From positions 46,506 to 110,505 of the forward strand of contig CAZPHQ010000005.1 in NCBI GenBank assembly GCA_964586675.1: DNA of 64,000 nucleotides, in the 5' to 3' direction. A program made the position numbers and the translations under genes. The notes beneath the pieces were generated by a model. That model was not told the DNA's origin and did not search any database. It worked only from the letters and a program-made list of their open reading frames with translations. Below, one piece after another: positions 1-9,262 of the stretch (within the stretch, counting starts at the first letter, position 1; each line of letters starts with the position of its first letter). The DNA is from JADLGH01 sp964586675. Its GTDB lineage: Bacteria > Desulfobacterota_D > UBA1144 > Nemesobacterales > UBA2774.

Positions 1-30
1 GTGCGTTTAGCGAAAGACATTTTTTCATTC

Positions 31-53
31 CCCCTCTCCTTCCGGGAGAGGGA
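31..53. other. Short intergenic hairpin
   Basis: CCCTCTCC at 32-39 pairs perfectly with GGAGAGGG at 45-52 around a 5-nt loop. No T-tract follows on either strand, so it is not a convincing terminator. It may be a small intergenic hairpin repeat or part of a terminator for a gene outside the window. The rest of 1-176 shows no gene. Confidence 0.35.
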
Positions 54-176
54 CACGCCCTCCGGCGCTGAATTAATCTACAGGGTTCCGGCGTCTTAAG
101 CGGACCACGTCCGTGAATCTTTTACGAAGGCGAATCCATCTCAATTTATATATCGTTTTTGAAGGAGCAATCCGCC

Positions 177-1238
177 ATGAAATACAGATTACTCGGACAC
201 AGCGGTCTCAGGGTCTCGGAAATCTCGCTCGGCGCCATGACGTTCGGCGAGGAATGGGGCTGGGGCTCATCCGAAAAGGAATCGGAGACCATGTACAGGC
301 TTTATAGGGAAGCGGGAGGGAATTTCATAGACACCGCGAATATCTACACCAACGGCACGAGCGAGGAAATAACGGGGAGGCTTATACGGGGCGAAAGGCA
401 TGACATAGTGCTCGCGACAAAATATACGTTCGCCACGAAGCCCGGCGAGCCCAACTCGGGCGGCAACCACAGGAAGAGCATGCACCAGGCCCTCGACCAG
501 AGCCTGAGAAGGCTCGGTACGGATTACATCGACCTCTACTGGGTCCACATGTGGGATCCGTTTACGCCGATAGAGGAGACGATGCGCGCCCTCGACGATA
601 TGGTCAGGGCGGGGAAGGTCCTCTACGTCGGCATATCCGACGCGCCCGCATGGGTGGTGTCCCGGGCGAATACCGTCGCCGAGCTCAGGGGATGGACGCC
701 CTTCGTCGGGATACAGGTAGAGTACAGCCTCGCGCAGAGAGACCCGGAGAGAGACCTCATCCCGATGGCGCGGCATCTCGACATCGGCATCACCGCATGG
801 TCCCCGCTCGCGATGGGAGTGCTCACCGGGAAATACAACTCCGGGCATACCGACGGCTCTGGCAGCAGGCGCATCGATTCCTTGAAAAACTCCATGGAAG
901 GGCTCGCCAATCAGTACGTAACCGAAAGGAATCTCGGGATCGCCGGGGAGGTCGTGAAAATCGCCGCGGAAATAGACAGGACTCCGTCCCAGGTGGCGCT
1001 CAACTGGATACGCCAGCAGCCCGGGCATCCCATACCGATAATTGGCGCCAGAAAATCGAGCCACATCGAAGACAATCTGAAGTGCGTCGAATTCGAGCTT
1101 TCCCCGGACTATTTGAAGAGGCTCGACGACGCGAGCGCGATACAGCTCGGATTCCCGCACGATCTCATGAATATAAAAGAGGTCAAGGCGATGCTCTACG
1201 CCGGGACTTACGACAGCATCGAACCCGGCAGGGCGTGA
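177..1238 (+). CDS. Aldo/keto reductase
   Basis: A 353-residue NAD(P)H-dependent carbonyl oxidoreductase of the aldo/keto reductase superfamily with a TIM-barrel fold, probably cytosolic. The family catalytic tetrad is visible: Asp and Tyr in FIDTANIY (about residues 46-53), Lys in ATKYTF, and His in YWVHMWDP. The C-terminal segment PIPIIGARKSSHIEDNL is the usual cofactor-phosphate binding region. I chose ATG 177 because AAGGAG at 162-167 sits 9 nt upstream; an upstream TTG at 159 would lie before that ribosome site. The gene appears monocistronic and a GC-rich hairpin follows. The substrate cannot be read from sequence; the closest general type is the YhdN/Tas-like or potassium-channel-beta-like AKR group. 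Confidence 0.93.
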   Translation: MKYRLLGHSGLRVSEISLGAMTFGEEWGWGSSEKESETMYRLYREAGGNFIDTANIYTNGTSEEITGRLIRGERHDIVLATKYTFATKPGEPNSGGNHRKSMHQALDQSLRRLGTDYIDLYWVHMWDPFTPIEETMRALDDMVRAGKVLYVGISDAPAWVVSRANTVAELRGWTPFVGIQVEYSLAQRDPERDLIPMARHLDIGITAWSPLAMGVLTGKYNSGHTDGSGSRRIDSLKNSMEGLANQYVTERNLGIAGEVVKIAAEIDRTPSQVALNWIRQQPGHPIPIIGARKSSHIEDNLKCVEFELSPDYLKRLDDASAIQLGFPHDLMNIKEVKAMLYAGTYDSIEPGRA

Positions 1239-1257
1239 CGTGTTTATCTCGTAAGCC

Positions 1258-1283
1258 GGGGCCCCGGATTACTCCCGGGGCCC
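1258..1283 (+). terminator. Strong GC hairpin after the AKR gene
   Basis: GGGGCCCCGG at 1258-1267 can pair with CCGGGGCCC at 1275-1283 across a short loop. No T-run follows, so termination would be intrinsic-weak or Rho-assisted. Its position 20 nt after a stop codon suggests a 3'-end structure. Confidence 0.4.
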
Positions 1284-1402
1284 GTAACCAACAATTTAAG
1301 TATTAAATCCGGGCCCGCCGCAAATCAGTGGAAATACACTCTTTGTATATTTTTACACGTTTTACATGTATACTGTTTCAAAACCACACAGGGGATATAA
1401 AT

Positions 1403-1582
1403 ATGTCCTTTCTTAAAGGCCTTACGAACAGGATGGGTATCGCGGGCGAGCTGCTCCAGTTCTTTATACAGAACAAGTGGTGGTGGATCACCCCCATGCT
1501 CCTTATCCTGCTTCTGTTCGGCTTCCTTATCGTTTTCGCGCAGAGCTCCGCAGTCGCTCCGTTCATCTACACGCTGTTTTAA
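1403..1582 (+). CDS. DUF5989 family small membrane protein
   Basis: A 59-residue protein with one strongly hydrophobic segment (about residues 25-50) preceded by a soluble N-terminus with the sequence KNKWWW-like aromatic stretch (IQNKWWWITP). This matches the DUF5989 family, small single-pass proteins often found beside carbamoyltransferase, SxtJ-like or exopolysaccharide genes. No function is established. ATG 1403 is preferred over upstream in-frame starts because the extra residues are not family-like and GGGGA precedes it. The short region upstream (1343-1374) has TATACT that could be a -10 and a 9-bp direct repeat (TTTTACACG, TTTTACATG). The gene is followed by about 240 nt without a gene, then cysC. 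Confidence 0.75.
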   Translation: MSFLKGLTNRMGIAGELLQFFIQNKWWWITPMLLILLLFGFLIVFAQSSAVAPFIYTLF

Positions 1583-1821
1583 GGCGTAGCCGGGCTCGCG
1601 TTAAAGGGAATCCCAGGAATCTTCGGGGCTGGTTTCGGCCGGTATTCTCCGGCTCGGAAGGGTTCTATCCGGCTCCGCAGGCAGGACAAGCGCCTGTGCC
1701 CCACCGGGGCCCCGCATCACTTATGTTTTTGACCTTTCCGAAATATCACATAAACTCATTATCCGCAAATCCCCCCTGGAGAGAGGGGTTCAGCTAATAG
1801 ACTAAGGAGGGTTTTATTTTA

Positions 1822-2421
1822 ATGGAGAGATTTATCATTCCCCACGACCACGAAATAACGAAAGCGGACAGGCGCAGCCTTAACGGCCACGGCTCTGTCA
1901 TACTCTGGTTCACAGGCCTTCCGAGCTCGGGTAAGTCCACGCTGGCGAACGAAGTGGAAAAGAAGCTCATAGCGGGCGGCACGAAGACATACATCCTCGA
2001 CGGCGACAATGTCAGGATGGGTTTATGCAAGGACCTCGGCTTCTCCGAGCATGACAGGGCCGAGAACATACGCCGCATAGGAGAGGTTTCGAAGCTATTC
2101 GTTCAGGCGGGCGTAGTGGTCCTTTCGGCATTCGTTTCTCCCTACAGGCGCGACAGGGACGCGGTAAGGGCGCTCGTCGAGAACGGCGAATTCATAGAGG
2201 TATTCGTAGACGCCCCGCTCGAAGTATGCGAGCAGCGGGACGTCAAGGGGCTTTACAAGAAGGCGCGCGAGGGCGTCATAAAGGGCTTTACAGGTATCGA
2301 CGATCCCTACGAAGCGCCGCTTAATCCGGAGATAACAATTAAAACGGCTGAGACGAGCCTCGAAGACGGTGCGAACCTTCTCGTAGCCTATCTCAGGGAA
2401 AGAAACATAATCGGCGGCTGA
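1822..2421 (+). CDS. cysC: Adenylylsulfate kinase
   Basis: A 199-residue APS kinase that phosphorylates adenosine 5'-phosphosulfate to PAPS in the cytosol, the activated sulfate donor. It shows the P-loop GLPSSGKST (about residues 33-41), the FVSPYRRDRD segment of the substrate lid, and the KGLYKKAREG / FTGIDDPYEAP signature near the C-terminus; length is normal for stand-alone CysC. AAGGAGG at 1804-1810 lies 11 nt before ATG 1822. No ATP sulfurylase (cysD/cysN or sat) or PAPS reductase is adjacent. The next gene makes UDP-xylose, so PAPS may feed sulfation of surface sugars instead of assimilation; that is inference. Confidence 0.95.
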   Translation: MERFIIPHDHEITKADRRSLNGHGSVILWFTGLPSSGKSTLANEVEKKLIAGGTKTYILDGDNVRMGLCKDLGFSEHDRAENIRRIGEVSKLFVQAGVVVLSAFVSPYRRDRDAVRALVENGEFIEVFVDAPLEVCEQRDVKGLYKKAREGVIKGFTGIDDPYEAPLNPEITIKTAETSLEDGANLLVAYLRERNIIGG

Positions 2422-2462
2422 TTTACGGCATACATGAAAGCCTGACCGGGGGGATATTCGGT

Positions 2463-3404
2463 ATGGGTAAAAGAATGCTTGTGACGGGTGGGGCCGGATT
2501 CATCGGCTCCCACCTCTGCGAAAGGCTCCTCTCCGAGGGCAACGAAGTCATCTGCGTCGACAACTTCTTCACAGGCGCAAAGCAAAACATAAAGCACCTT
2601 CTGCCGAACCCGGCCTTCGAGGTCATAAGGCACGACATCTGCCTGCCGCTTTTCGTCGAGGTCGACGAGATCTACAACCTCGCCTGCCCGGCGTCGCCCG
2701 TCCATTACCAGTCAGACCCGGTACAGACCACCAAGGTCAACGTCTCGGGCTCCATAAACATGCTCGGGCTCGCCAAGAGGCTCCGCATAAAGATTTTCCA
2801 GGCCTCGACAAGCGAGGTCTACGGCGACCCGGCCGTCCACCCCCAGCCCGAATGGTACTGGGGCAACGTCAACCCCATAGGCCCCCGCGCGTGCTACGAC
2901 GAGGGCAAGCGCTGCGCCGAGACGCTATTTCTCGACTATCACCGCCAGCACGGCATAGACGTGAAGGTGCTCCGTATATTCAACACCTACGGGCCCCGCA
3001 TGATGGCCAACGACGGCAGGGTAGTGAGCAACATTATAGTGCAGGCGCTCCGCGGCGAAGACGTCACAATATACGGCGACGGCTCGCAGACGCGCTCTTT
3101 CTGCTACGTCGCTGACACCGTAGAGGCTATAGTGAGGATGATGGCCACAGAGAAAGGCTTCACGGGTCCCGTGAACGCCGGTAACCCGGACGAGGTCACG
3201 ATACGGGAGCTCGCCGAGAGGGTCATAGGCCTCACAGGCTCCCGGTCGAAGATAGTCTCCCGCGACCTCCCCCACGACGACCCGAAGCGGAGAAAGCCCG
3301 ACATCTCCCTCGCCATTGAAAAGCTCGGCTGGAAGCCGACGCTCGGGCTCGACGAGGGCCTTTCACGCACGATAGATTATTTCAGGGGGTCGTTAGGTAT
3401 TTAA
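2463..3404 (+). CDS. UDP-glucuronate decarboxylase-like epimerase/dehydratase
   Basis: A 313-residue extended short-chain dehydrogenase. The Rossmann motif TGGAGFIGSHL is at residues 8-18, and the catalytic triad region STSEVYGDP followed by YDEGKR gives the Tyr-x3-Lys pair. The segments YNLACPASPVHYQ and RIFNTYGPRM are characteristic of UDP-glucuronic acid decarboxylase (UDP-xylose synthase), which converts UDP-GlcA to UDP-xylose with bound NAD. GGGGG at 2450-2454 precedes ATG 2463. It lies 41 nt after cysC on the same strand and probably shares its transcript. dTDP-glucose dehydratase is a less likely alternative because the APASPxHYQ signature favours UXS. Confidence 0.88.
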   Translation: MGKRMLVTGGAGFIGSHLCERLLSEGNEVICVDNFFTGAKQNIKHLLPNPAFEVIRHDICLPLFVEVDEIYNLACPASPVHYQSDPVQTTKVNVSGSINMLGLAKRLRIKIFQASTSEVYGDPAVHPQPEWYWGNVNPIGPRACYDEGKRCAETLFLDYHRQHGIDVKVLRIFNTYGPRMMANDGRVVSNIIVQALRGEDVTIYGDGSQTRSFCYVADTVEAIVRMMATEKGFTGPVNAGNPDEVTIRELAERVIGLTGSRSKIVSRDLPHDDPKRRKPDISLAIEKLGWKPTLGLDEGLSRTIDYFRGSLGI

Positions 3405-3484
3405 TAGCTTTTTTTGTATCTCCGGTTATCTTATCCGTAAGACCGCGGATGCAGCATTAGAGCGCCGCGAGCTAAAAATTGCTA

Positions 3485-3514
3485 TTGACTTTACTTCGGC
3501 GAATGTATTATCAT
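3485..3514 (+). promoter_or_regulatory. Candidate sigma-70 promoter for proA
   Basis: TTGACT at 3485-3490 and TATTAT at 3506-3511 (15-nt gap) or TATCAT at 3509-3514 (18-nt gap) sit about 40 nt before the proA start, in a locally AT-rich stretch. By-eye match only. Confidence 0.4.
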
Positions 3515-3548
3515 TTAAGTACCAGTCTTAGGACCGTCGACCAGCTAA

Positions 3549-4841
3549 ATGTCTGATATTAAAGCAAAAAATAAATCCAATGAGACCCGAATATCCATCC
3601 TACTGAGAGAAATCGCCGAAAAAGCCAGAAAAGCCTCGCAAAAGCTCGCCAGAACGGGCACCGAAGCCCGGAATAAAGCCCTTCTCGGAATGGCTGAGGG
3701 GCTCATCGATAACGCCCTGTACATACTCGAAGAAAACGCAAAAGACCTGTCAGGCGCGGGGGCGAAACGGCTCTCGGACGCCATGACAGACAGGCTCAGG
3801 CTCGACGAGGCGCGTCTCGAAAAGATAGCCCTCGGCCTTAGAGAAGTCGCAGCGCTTCCCGACCCCGTCGGCGAAGTAGTCCGCATGTGGCGGCGGCCTA
3901 ACGGCCTTCAGGTAGGGCGCATGCGTATACCTTTGGGCGTAATCGCAATAATCTACGAATCCCGGCCCAACGTCACGGCCGACGCCGCCGGGCTCTGCGT
4001 AAAATCCGGCAACGCAGTCATACTCAGGGGCGGCTCCGAAACCATAAGAACCAACGTCGCCATAGGCGAAGTGCTCCGGCGCGCCTCGCGGAAAGCGGGC
4101 ATCCCCGAAGACGCGGTGCAGATAATCCCCGTAACGGACCGCGACGCCGTTCTCGAAATGCTCCGGCTCGAAGAATACATCGACCTCGTCATCCCGAGGG
4201 GCGGCGAAGGGCTCATAAGATTCGTCGCGGAGAATTCCAGAATCCCCGTGCTCAAGCACTATAAGGGCGTCTGCCACATATTCGTCGACGAGAGCGCGGA
4301 CGAAGACATGGCCGAAAAAATATCCTTGAACGCCAAGGTCTCGCGTCCGGGGGTTTGCAACGCGCTCGAAACGCTTTTAGTCCACGAAAATATCGCCCCC
4401 TCATTCCTTCCAAGGATGGCGCGGGCGTTCGAAGCGGCGGGGGTTGAGCTCAGGGGCTGCGACGCGACGAGAGAAATAATCCCCGGGGTCAAGGAAGCGA
4501 CGGAGGCCGACTGGTACGAAGAATATCTCGACCTCATCCTCAGCGTTAAAGTCGTCTCCGGCCTCGAAGAAGCCATAGCTCACATCGAAAAATACGGCTC
4601 AATGCACACCGAATCGATAATCACCCAGGATTACGGCAACGCGCGCGCGTTCGTCGACGGCGTCAATTCGTCCGCCGTCATGGTGAATGCCTCCACGCGT
4701 TTCGCGGACGGGTTTGAGCTCGGCCTTGGCGCCGAGATAGGCATCAGCACGTCCCGGCTGCACGCATTCGGACCAATGGGCCTTGAGGAGCTGACCACGA
4801 CCAAATTCATAGTATTCGGAGAAGGCCAGGTCAGAGAGTAG
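3549..4841 (+). CDS. proA: Glutamate-5-semialdehyde dehydrogenase (gamma-glutamyl phosphate reductase)
   Basis: A 430-residue cytosolic enzyme of proline synthesis that reduces gamma-glutamyl phosphate to glutamate semialdehyde with NADPH. Aldehyde-dehydrogenase-fold landmarks include YESRPNVTADAAGLC (about 138-152), the GGSE nucleotide loop and the catalytic Cys in SRPGVCNALE (about residue 277). The C-terminal GLGAEIGISTSRLHAFGPMG is typical of ProA. Length is normal. proB (glutamate 5-kinase) is not adjacent. A sigma factor gene follows after 29 nt and may be cotranscribed. Confidence 0.96.
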   Translation: MSDIKAKNKSNETRISILLREIAEKARKASQKLARTGTEARNKALLGMAEGLIDNALYILEENAKDLSGAGAKRLSDAMTDRLRLDEARLEKIALGLREVAALPDPVGEVVRMWRRPNGLQVGRMRIPLGVIAIIYESRPNVTADAAGLCVKSGNAVILRGGSETIRTNVAIGEVLRRASRKAGIPEDAVQIIPVTDRDAVLEMLRLEEYIDLVIPRGGEGLIRFVAENSRIPVLKHYKGVCHIFVDESADEDMAEKISLNAKVSRPGVCNALETLLVHENIAPSFLPRMARAFEAAGVELRGCDATREIIPGVKEATEADWYEEYLDLILSVKVVSGLEEAIAHIEKYGSMHTESIITQDYGNARAFVDGVNSSAVMVNASTRFADGFELGLGAEIGISTSRLHAFGPMGLEELTTTKFIVFGEGQVRE

Positions 4842-4870
4842 TACCCATCTTAATAGAGGAGGATGGCAAG

Positions 4871-6208
4871 ATGCGACAGGCAAGGTTGAAGAGTAAAACC
4901 CTCACTGTGTCCGAGCTTCCGAAATCGAGGGTAGGCTCGATTTCGAAGAAGAAGGAAAAGGGTGAGGATAAATTCCAGGAAACGCCGGCGTTCGAGGCTT
5001 ATGCCGAAGACGCCGAAGCGGCAGGCCAGGAAGAATTTCTTTTAGAGCTCGACGAAAAGGTCCTGGCCGACATATCCGAGGCCGAGATGGATCTAAAGGC
5101 CGACGAGTCCGGCGAGGACGACTCGGGCGAAGAGGGCGGAAAGCAGTTCACCCCCGACGAAGAATTCAGGCTCCTCCAGGTCTATTTCAAGGAAATGGGC
5201 ATGGAGCCTCTCCTTACCCCGAAGGAAGAGATCGAAGTCTCGGCCAAGATAAAGCGCTGCGAGGCGAGGGCCGCCGAAGTCAAGGCGGTGCTCGACGCGC
5301 TCTTTCAGAAGAGGCTCGAAAAAACTCTGGGCAGGGGCGTCCGTGGCGTCGATGCCCGGAGAACAGGCCGCGACCAGAAGGCGGCCAAGAGCCTCAAAAT
5401 GCGTCTCAAGAAGCTCGACGGCGACACGGCGAGAAAGAACATCAAGCGCTCGACGACTCTCTCCAAGGTCTACATGCTTCGCGCGAGGCGATTCAAGGAA
5501 AGGTTTATAAAGGCTAACCTCCGCCTCGTCGTCAGCATCGCGAAGCGCTATATGAGCCGCGGCCTCCCGCTTCCCGACCTTATCCAGGAAGGGAACGTCG
5601 GCCTCATGCGCGCGGTCGAAAGGTTCGACCATACCAAAGGCTACAAGTTCTCCACGTACGCTTCGTGGTGGATTCACCAGGCAATCTCGCGCTCGCTCCT
5701 CGACCAGACAAGGACAATCCGCGTCCCCGTTTACGTGCTCGAGCAGGCGACAAAAGTGCACAGGGTGAGCTCCGCCATGAATAAAGAGATGGGCAGAAAG
5801 CCTCTCCCCGAAGAGATATCCCGGAAGACGGGCATCTCGGTCGAAGGCGTGAAGAGGGTGCTCGAAGCGACTAAAGAAGTCGTCCAGCTCGACTCGCCCG
5901 TTCTCGACGGCGAGAAGTCCACTCTTCTGGACTTCATCCCCGACGACGTTTCCGGCTCGCCGGATTATGCCGTCGCAAAGGCGACGCTCACGTCCAAGAT
6001 AAAGGACGCGCTCTCGACGCTGACGCCGAGGGAGGAGCAGATCCTCAAGATGAGGTTCGGGATAGGGTTCGAGGCGACGTTCACTCTCGACGAGATAGGC
6101 AAGCACTTCAGGCTCACAAGAGAGCGCATCAGGCAGATAGAAAAGCGCGCGCTCGAAAAGCTCGAAGGCTCCGACGTGGGGGCGATTCTGAAAAGCTTTA
6201 TCGAGTAG
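4871..6208 (+). CDS. Sigma-70 family RNA polymerase sigma factor (group 1/2, RpoD-like)
   Basis: A 445-residue sigma factor. It has an acidic, charged N-terminus (1-90), region 1.2 (YFKEMGMEPLLTPKEE), a roughly 75-residue basic insertion, region 2 with LIQEGNVGLMRAVERFD and the melting segment YASWWIHQAISRSLLDQ, region 3 (about 290-370), and region 4.2 RLTRERIRQIEKRALEKL. It is shorter than E. coli RpoD and lacks a clear region 1.1; region 2.4 (QTRTIRVPVYV) mixes RpoD- and RpoS-like residues. I cannot tell whether it is the primary sigma or a stationary-phase paralogue. GAGGAGG at 4857-4863 precedes ATG 4871. recN follows after 5 nt. Confidence 0.88.
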   Translation: MRQARLKSKTLTVSELPKSRVGSISKKKEKGEDKFQETPAFEAYAEDAEAAGQEEFLLELDEKVLADISEAEMDLKADESGEDDSGEEGGKQFTPDEEFRLLQVYFKEMGMEPLLTPKEEIEVSAKIKRCEARAAEVKAVLDALFQKRLEKTLGRGVRGVDARRTGRDQKAAKSLKMRLKKLDGDTARKNIKRSTTLSKVYMLRARRFKERFIKANLRLVVSIAKRYMSRGLPLPDLIQEGNVGLMRAVERFDHTKGYKFSTYASWWIHQAISRSLLDQTRTIRVPVYVLEQATKVHRVSSAMNKEMGRKPLPEEISRKTGISVEGVKRVLEATKEVVQLDSPVLDGEKSTLLDFIPDDVSGSPDYAVAKATLTSKIKDALSTLTPREEQILKMRFGIGFEATFTLDEIGKHFRLTRERIRQIEKRALEKLEGSDVGAILKSFIE

Positions 6209-6213
6209 AGCGA

Positions 6214-7866
6214 ATGCTGCTCGGACTCACGCTCAGAAACTTCACCATCATCGACGACATCTCCGTCTCGTTCGGCCCCGGTCTCAACATCATCACCGGC
6301 GAGACGGGTGCGGGCAAGTCCGTCATTATAGACGCGCTCGGGATAATCATGGGCGGGAAGGCCTCCGCCGAGGATATTAAAACCGGGAAGGACGAGGCGC
6401 ACCTCGAAGCCCTTTTCGAAGTGCCGGCCGGGAGCGAAGCGGCCGCCGCGCTCGAAGCCGCAGGCGTCGACGTATCCGGTGGCGAGCTTCTCGTAAAGCG
6501 CATAATCCCGCGTAAAGGACGGACCCGCTCGTTCATGAACGGCGGCATAGCGACCGTCCGCATGGTGGAAGACTCCGCCAGCGGGCTCGTCGATATATTC
6601 GGCCAGCACGAACACCAGGCGCTTCTCAAGGAAGAGAATCATCTGAAAGTTCTGGACGAGGCTGGAGGTCTTAGTGATCTCGCTTTGGGGTTAAGAGAGC
6701 AATACCGGCGATACAGGTCGCTCCAAACCGAGATCGAAAAACTCTCCGAAGACAGGAAGACGCTCGCGCAAAGGGAAGACTTTTTAAGGTTTCAGTGCTC
6801 CGAGATTGACGACGCGCTTTTAAGAGAGGGCGAGGACGGCGATCTCGAAGATGAGAAGAAACGCCTCCTTAACGGCGGCAGGCTTTTATCGGCCGCCGAA
6901 GGGGCTTACGGCCGGATATACGAAAGCGAGGAATCCATACTCGGGGCCCTCACCAGGATATCGTCGGACCTCGGCGACGCCGGCAGGATAGACCCTTCCC
7001 TGGGAGAGCCTTCAGAGGCCGTCAAGAACGCCATAATACAGTTAAAGGACGCGGCGGCGTATCTCCGGGACTACGTCTCGGGGCTCGAATTCCCGGAGGG
7101 AAGGCTCGAAGTCGTCGAAGAGAGGCTCCGAGTAATAGGCACCCTCAAGAGAAAATACGGCGACACGATAGAAGAGATACTGGCGAAGAGAGAGGAGCTC
7201 GGAGCCGAGCTCGGGCGGACAGCCAACTTTGAAGAGGAGCTTTCACGCTTAAATAATGAATCGGCCTCCGTAAAAAAGGAGCTCGACGCGCTGGCGCGTG
7301 AGCTTTCGGACAAAAGAAAGACGGCGGCGGCAAAGCTCGTAAAAACAGTCGAGAAGGAATTGAAAGAGGTCGGCATAAAGAGCGCCCGCTTCTCGATGCC
7401 GTTCGACGAAAAGCCGGTATCTGAAGACGGCGTCGATTCGGCGGCGTTCATGTTCTCCGCCAACCCGGACGAAGAGCTGAAACCGCTCGTGAAGGTCGCC
7501 TCGGGTGGAGAGCTCTCGCGCGTGATGCTCGTCTTGAGAGAAGCCGCGGCGAAGGCGGGAGACTCCGTCATAATATTCGACGAGGCGGATTCGGGCGTGG
7601 GGGGCGCCGTCGCCGAAACGGTCGGCAGGAAAATAAGCGCGCTGTCACGCCGCACACAGGTGATATGCATCACACACCTCCCGCAGGTAGCGAAGTTCGC
7701 CGACTCTCACCTGGCCGTAACGAAATCCGTCGAGTGCGGGAAAACGAAGGTCGTCATACGCGCGCTCGGGCGCGAGGAGCGCGTGAAGGAGCTCGCCCGC
7801 ATGATAGGCGGCATCAACATCACGCAGAAAACCCTCGACGCCGCGCACGAAATGCTCGGCGGGTAA
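6214..7866 (+). CDS. recN: DNA repair ATPase RecN
   Basis: A 550-residue SMC-like protein acting in double-strand break repair. Walker A GETGAGKS is at about residues 29-36, a central coiled-coil region spans about 150-370, and the C-terminal ABC signature GGELSRVMLVLR plus Walker B IIFDEADSGVGG followed by CITHLPQVA complete the head domain. Length is typical. The ATG is 5 nt after the sigma factor stop, so translation is probably coupled. The family acts on the nucleoid with RecA; damage-inducible control is known elsewhere, but no LexA box is visible here. Confidence 0.96.
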   Translation: MLLGLTLRNFTIIDDISVSFGPGLNIITGETGAGKSVIIDALGIIMGGKASAEDIKTGKDEAHLEALFEVPAGSEAAAALEAAGVDVSGGELLVKRIIPRKGRTRSFMNGGIATVRMVEDSASGLVDIFGQHEHQALLKEENHLKVLDEAGGLSDLALGLREQYRRYRSLQTEIEKLSEDRKTLAQREDFLRFQCSEIDDALLREGEDGDLEDEKKRLLNGGRLLSAAEGAYGRIYESEESILGALTRISSDLGDAGRIDPSLGEPSEAVKNAIIQLKDAAAYLRDYVSGLEFPEGRLEVVEERLRVIGTLKRKYGDTIEEILAKREELGAELGRTANFEEELSRLNNESASVKKELDALARELSDKRKTAAAKLVKTVEKELKEVGIKSARFSMPFDEKPVSEDGVDSAAFMFSANPDEELKPLVKVASGGELSRVMLVLREAAAKAGDSVIIFDEADSGVGGAVAETVGRKISALSRRTQVICITHLPQVAKFADSHLAVTKSVECGKTKVVIRALGREERVKELARMIGGINITQKTLDAAHEMLGG

Positions 7867-7933
7867 ACGACAGCTCCGGCCTCACGCGGGTGATTCTTTC
7901 TCGTATTTTGACAGAGTCCATCAAGGGTAAGCC

Positions 7934-9169
7934 ATGATCGAAGAATATCTAACTCCCCACAACCTCGCGGTATTCGGCGCGGGGGCTCTGCTCGGGGCGC
8001 TCGTTGTCATCGTCTGGAACCTCGCGGCAAAAGGAAGGGCGAGGGAGATCGCCGAGGAGATTTTCAGCGAGTCGGAAACGAGAAAGCTGGAAGAGCTCGA
8101 CCGAATCATCGACAGCATCCGCGAGTCCTTCGGCGCCCTCTCTTTCGAGGCCCTGTCACGGAACTCGGACGAGTTTTTAAAGCTCGCCGGTGAATCTCTC
8201 TCGCGCCAGACGGAGCTCGGCGGAAAGGAGCTCGAAAACAAGAAGGGAATGATCGACCAGACGCTCGCCGTCATAAGACAGGAGCTTGAAAGGACGCAGG
8301 GCAGGATAATCGCCTTCGAGAAGGACAGGGAGCAGAAATACGGCGAGCTTGCGAGCCAGTTGAAGGCGGCCACGGAGAGAACGGCGGAGCTCCAGGCGAC
8401 GACGAGCCAGTTAAGGGAGGCCCTAGCCAATACGAAAAAGCGCGGCCAGTGGGGGGAGCGCATGGCGGAAGACATACTCGCCTTCATCGGATTCAAGGAA
8501 GGGGTCAACTACCACAAGCAGAAAATGCTGGCCGCGTCATCGTCAATACCGGACTACACCTTCATCCTCCCCGACGGGCTAAAGGTGAACATGGACGTGA
8601 AATTCCCGCTCGACAACTACCTCAGATTCCTCGAAGCCGGGTCCGACGCCGAAAAGTCGGCTCTCAAATCGCAGTTCATAAGGGATATCCGTGCGCGCGT
8701 CAAGGACGTCACTCGTAGGGAATACATCAACCCCGAGGACAACACTATAGACTACGTGATCGTCTTCATCCCGAACGAGCAGATATACTCGTTCGTCCAG
8801 GAGCACGACGCGCTCATAATGGACGACGCCCTCCGCTCGAAGGTCATACTCTGCTCGCCTATAACTCTCTACGCCGTCCTGGCAGTCATAAGGCAGTCGG
8901 TCGACAACTTCAACCTGAAGCGCACTACCGGCGACATACTCTCCCTCTACGGCGAGTTCGGAAAACAGTGGCGGGCCTACGTCGAATGCTACGAGAAGCT
9001 CGGAAGGAAAATCGACGACGTCCGGAACGAGTACGAGATACTCAAGGGCACGAGAACCAACATGGTCGAAAGGCCGCTTCGGAAAATAGAAGCCCTCAGG
9101 GAAAGCCAGGGTATCGATGCCGGACCTCCGGAATTCGCCGCACCGGTTCAGAAGCATGAAGACGAATAA
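7934..9169 (+). CDS. rmuC: DNA recombination protein RmuC
   Basis: A 411-residue protein. It has an N-terminal membrane segment (about residues 10-30, VFGAGALLGALVVIVW), a long coiled coil (35-165), then the RmuC nuclease-like domain with RGQWGERMAEDIL, DYTFILPDG and NMDVKFPLDNY motifs, ending in a helical tail. RmuC proteins limit inversions at short inverted repeats and belong to a PD-(D/E)xK-like fold; here D and K of VNMDVKFPLD are present. It follows recN by 67 nt on the same strand and forms a DNA-repair pair with it. The last residues overlap nothing. Confidence 0.93.
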   Translation: MIEEYLTPHNLAVFGAGALLGALVVIVWNLAAKGRAREIAEEIFSESETRKLEELDRIIDSIRESFGALSFEALSRNSDEFLKLAGESLSRQTELGGKELENKKGMIDQTLAVIRQELERTQGRIIAFEKDREQKYGELASQLKAATERTAELQATTSQLREALANTKKRGQWGERMAEDILAFIGFKEGVNYHKQKMLAASSSIPDYTFILPDGLKVNMDVKFPLDNYLRFLEAGSDAEKSALKSQFIRDIRARVKDVTRREYINPEDNTIDYVIVFIPNEQIYSFVQEHDALIMDDALRSKVILCSPITLYAVLAVIRQSVDNFNLKRTTGDILSLYGEFGKQWRAYVECYEKLGRKIDDVRNEYEILKGTRTNMVERPLRKIEALRESQGIDAGPPEFAAPVQKHEDE

Positions 9170-9200
9170 ATCTTCATGTGAGGGCATGAAATATGGAAAC

Positions 9201-9224
9201 TTCCGGGCAAAGCTCCGCCCGGAG
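9201..9224. terminator. Candidate bidirectional terminator hairpin
   Basis: TCCGGGC at 9202-9208 pairs with GCCCGGA at 9217-9223, between the convergent rmuC and arginine decarboxylase genes. T-tracts are poor on both strands. Confidence 0.4.
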
Positions 9225-9262
9225 GCAATTTGTATTCGAATCGAAAACCCTTCCGGGCTTTC

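Noticed and set aside
267..1160. Long minus-strand open frame opposite the aldo/keto reductase
   Set aside because: Antisense shadow of a GC-rich gene; no family motif or ribosome site, while the plus frame has a full AKR signature.
1769..1792. C-run/G-run hairpin before cysC (CCCCCCTGGAGAGAGGGG)
   Set aside because: Imperfect pairing with a very short loop and no T-tail; not convincing as a terminator.
5093..6106. Minus-strand open frame opposite the sigma factor
   Set aside because: Shadow of rpoD-like gene; charged low-quality sequence without motifs.
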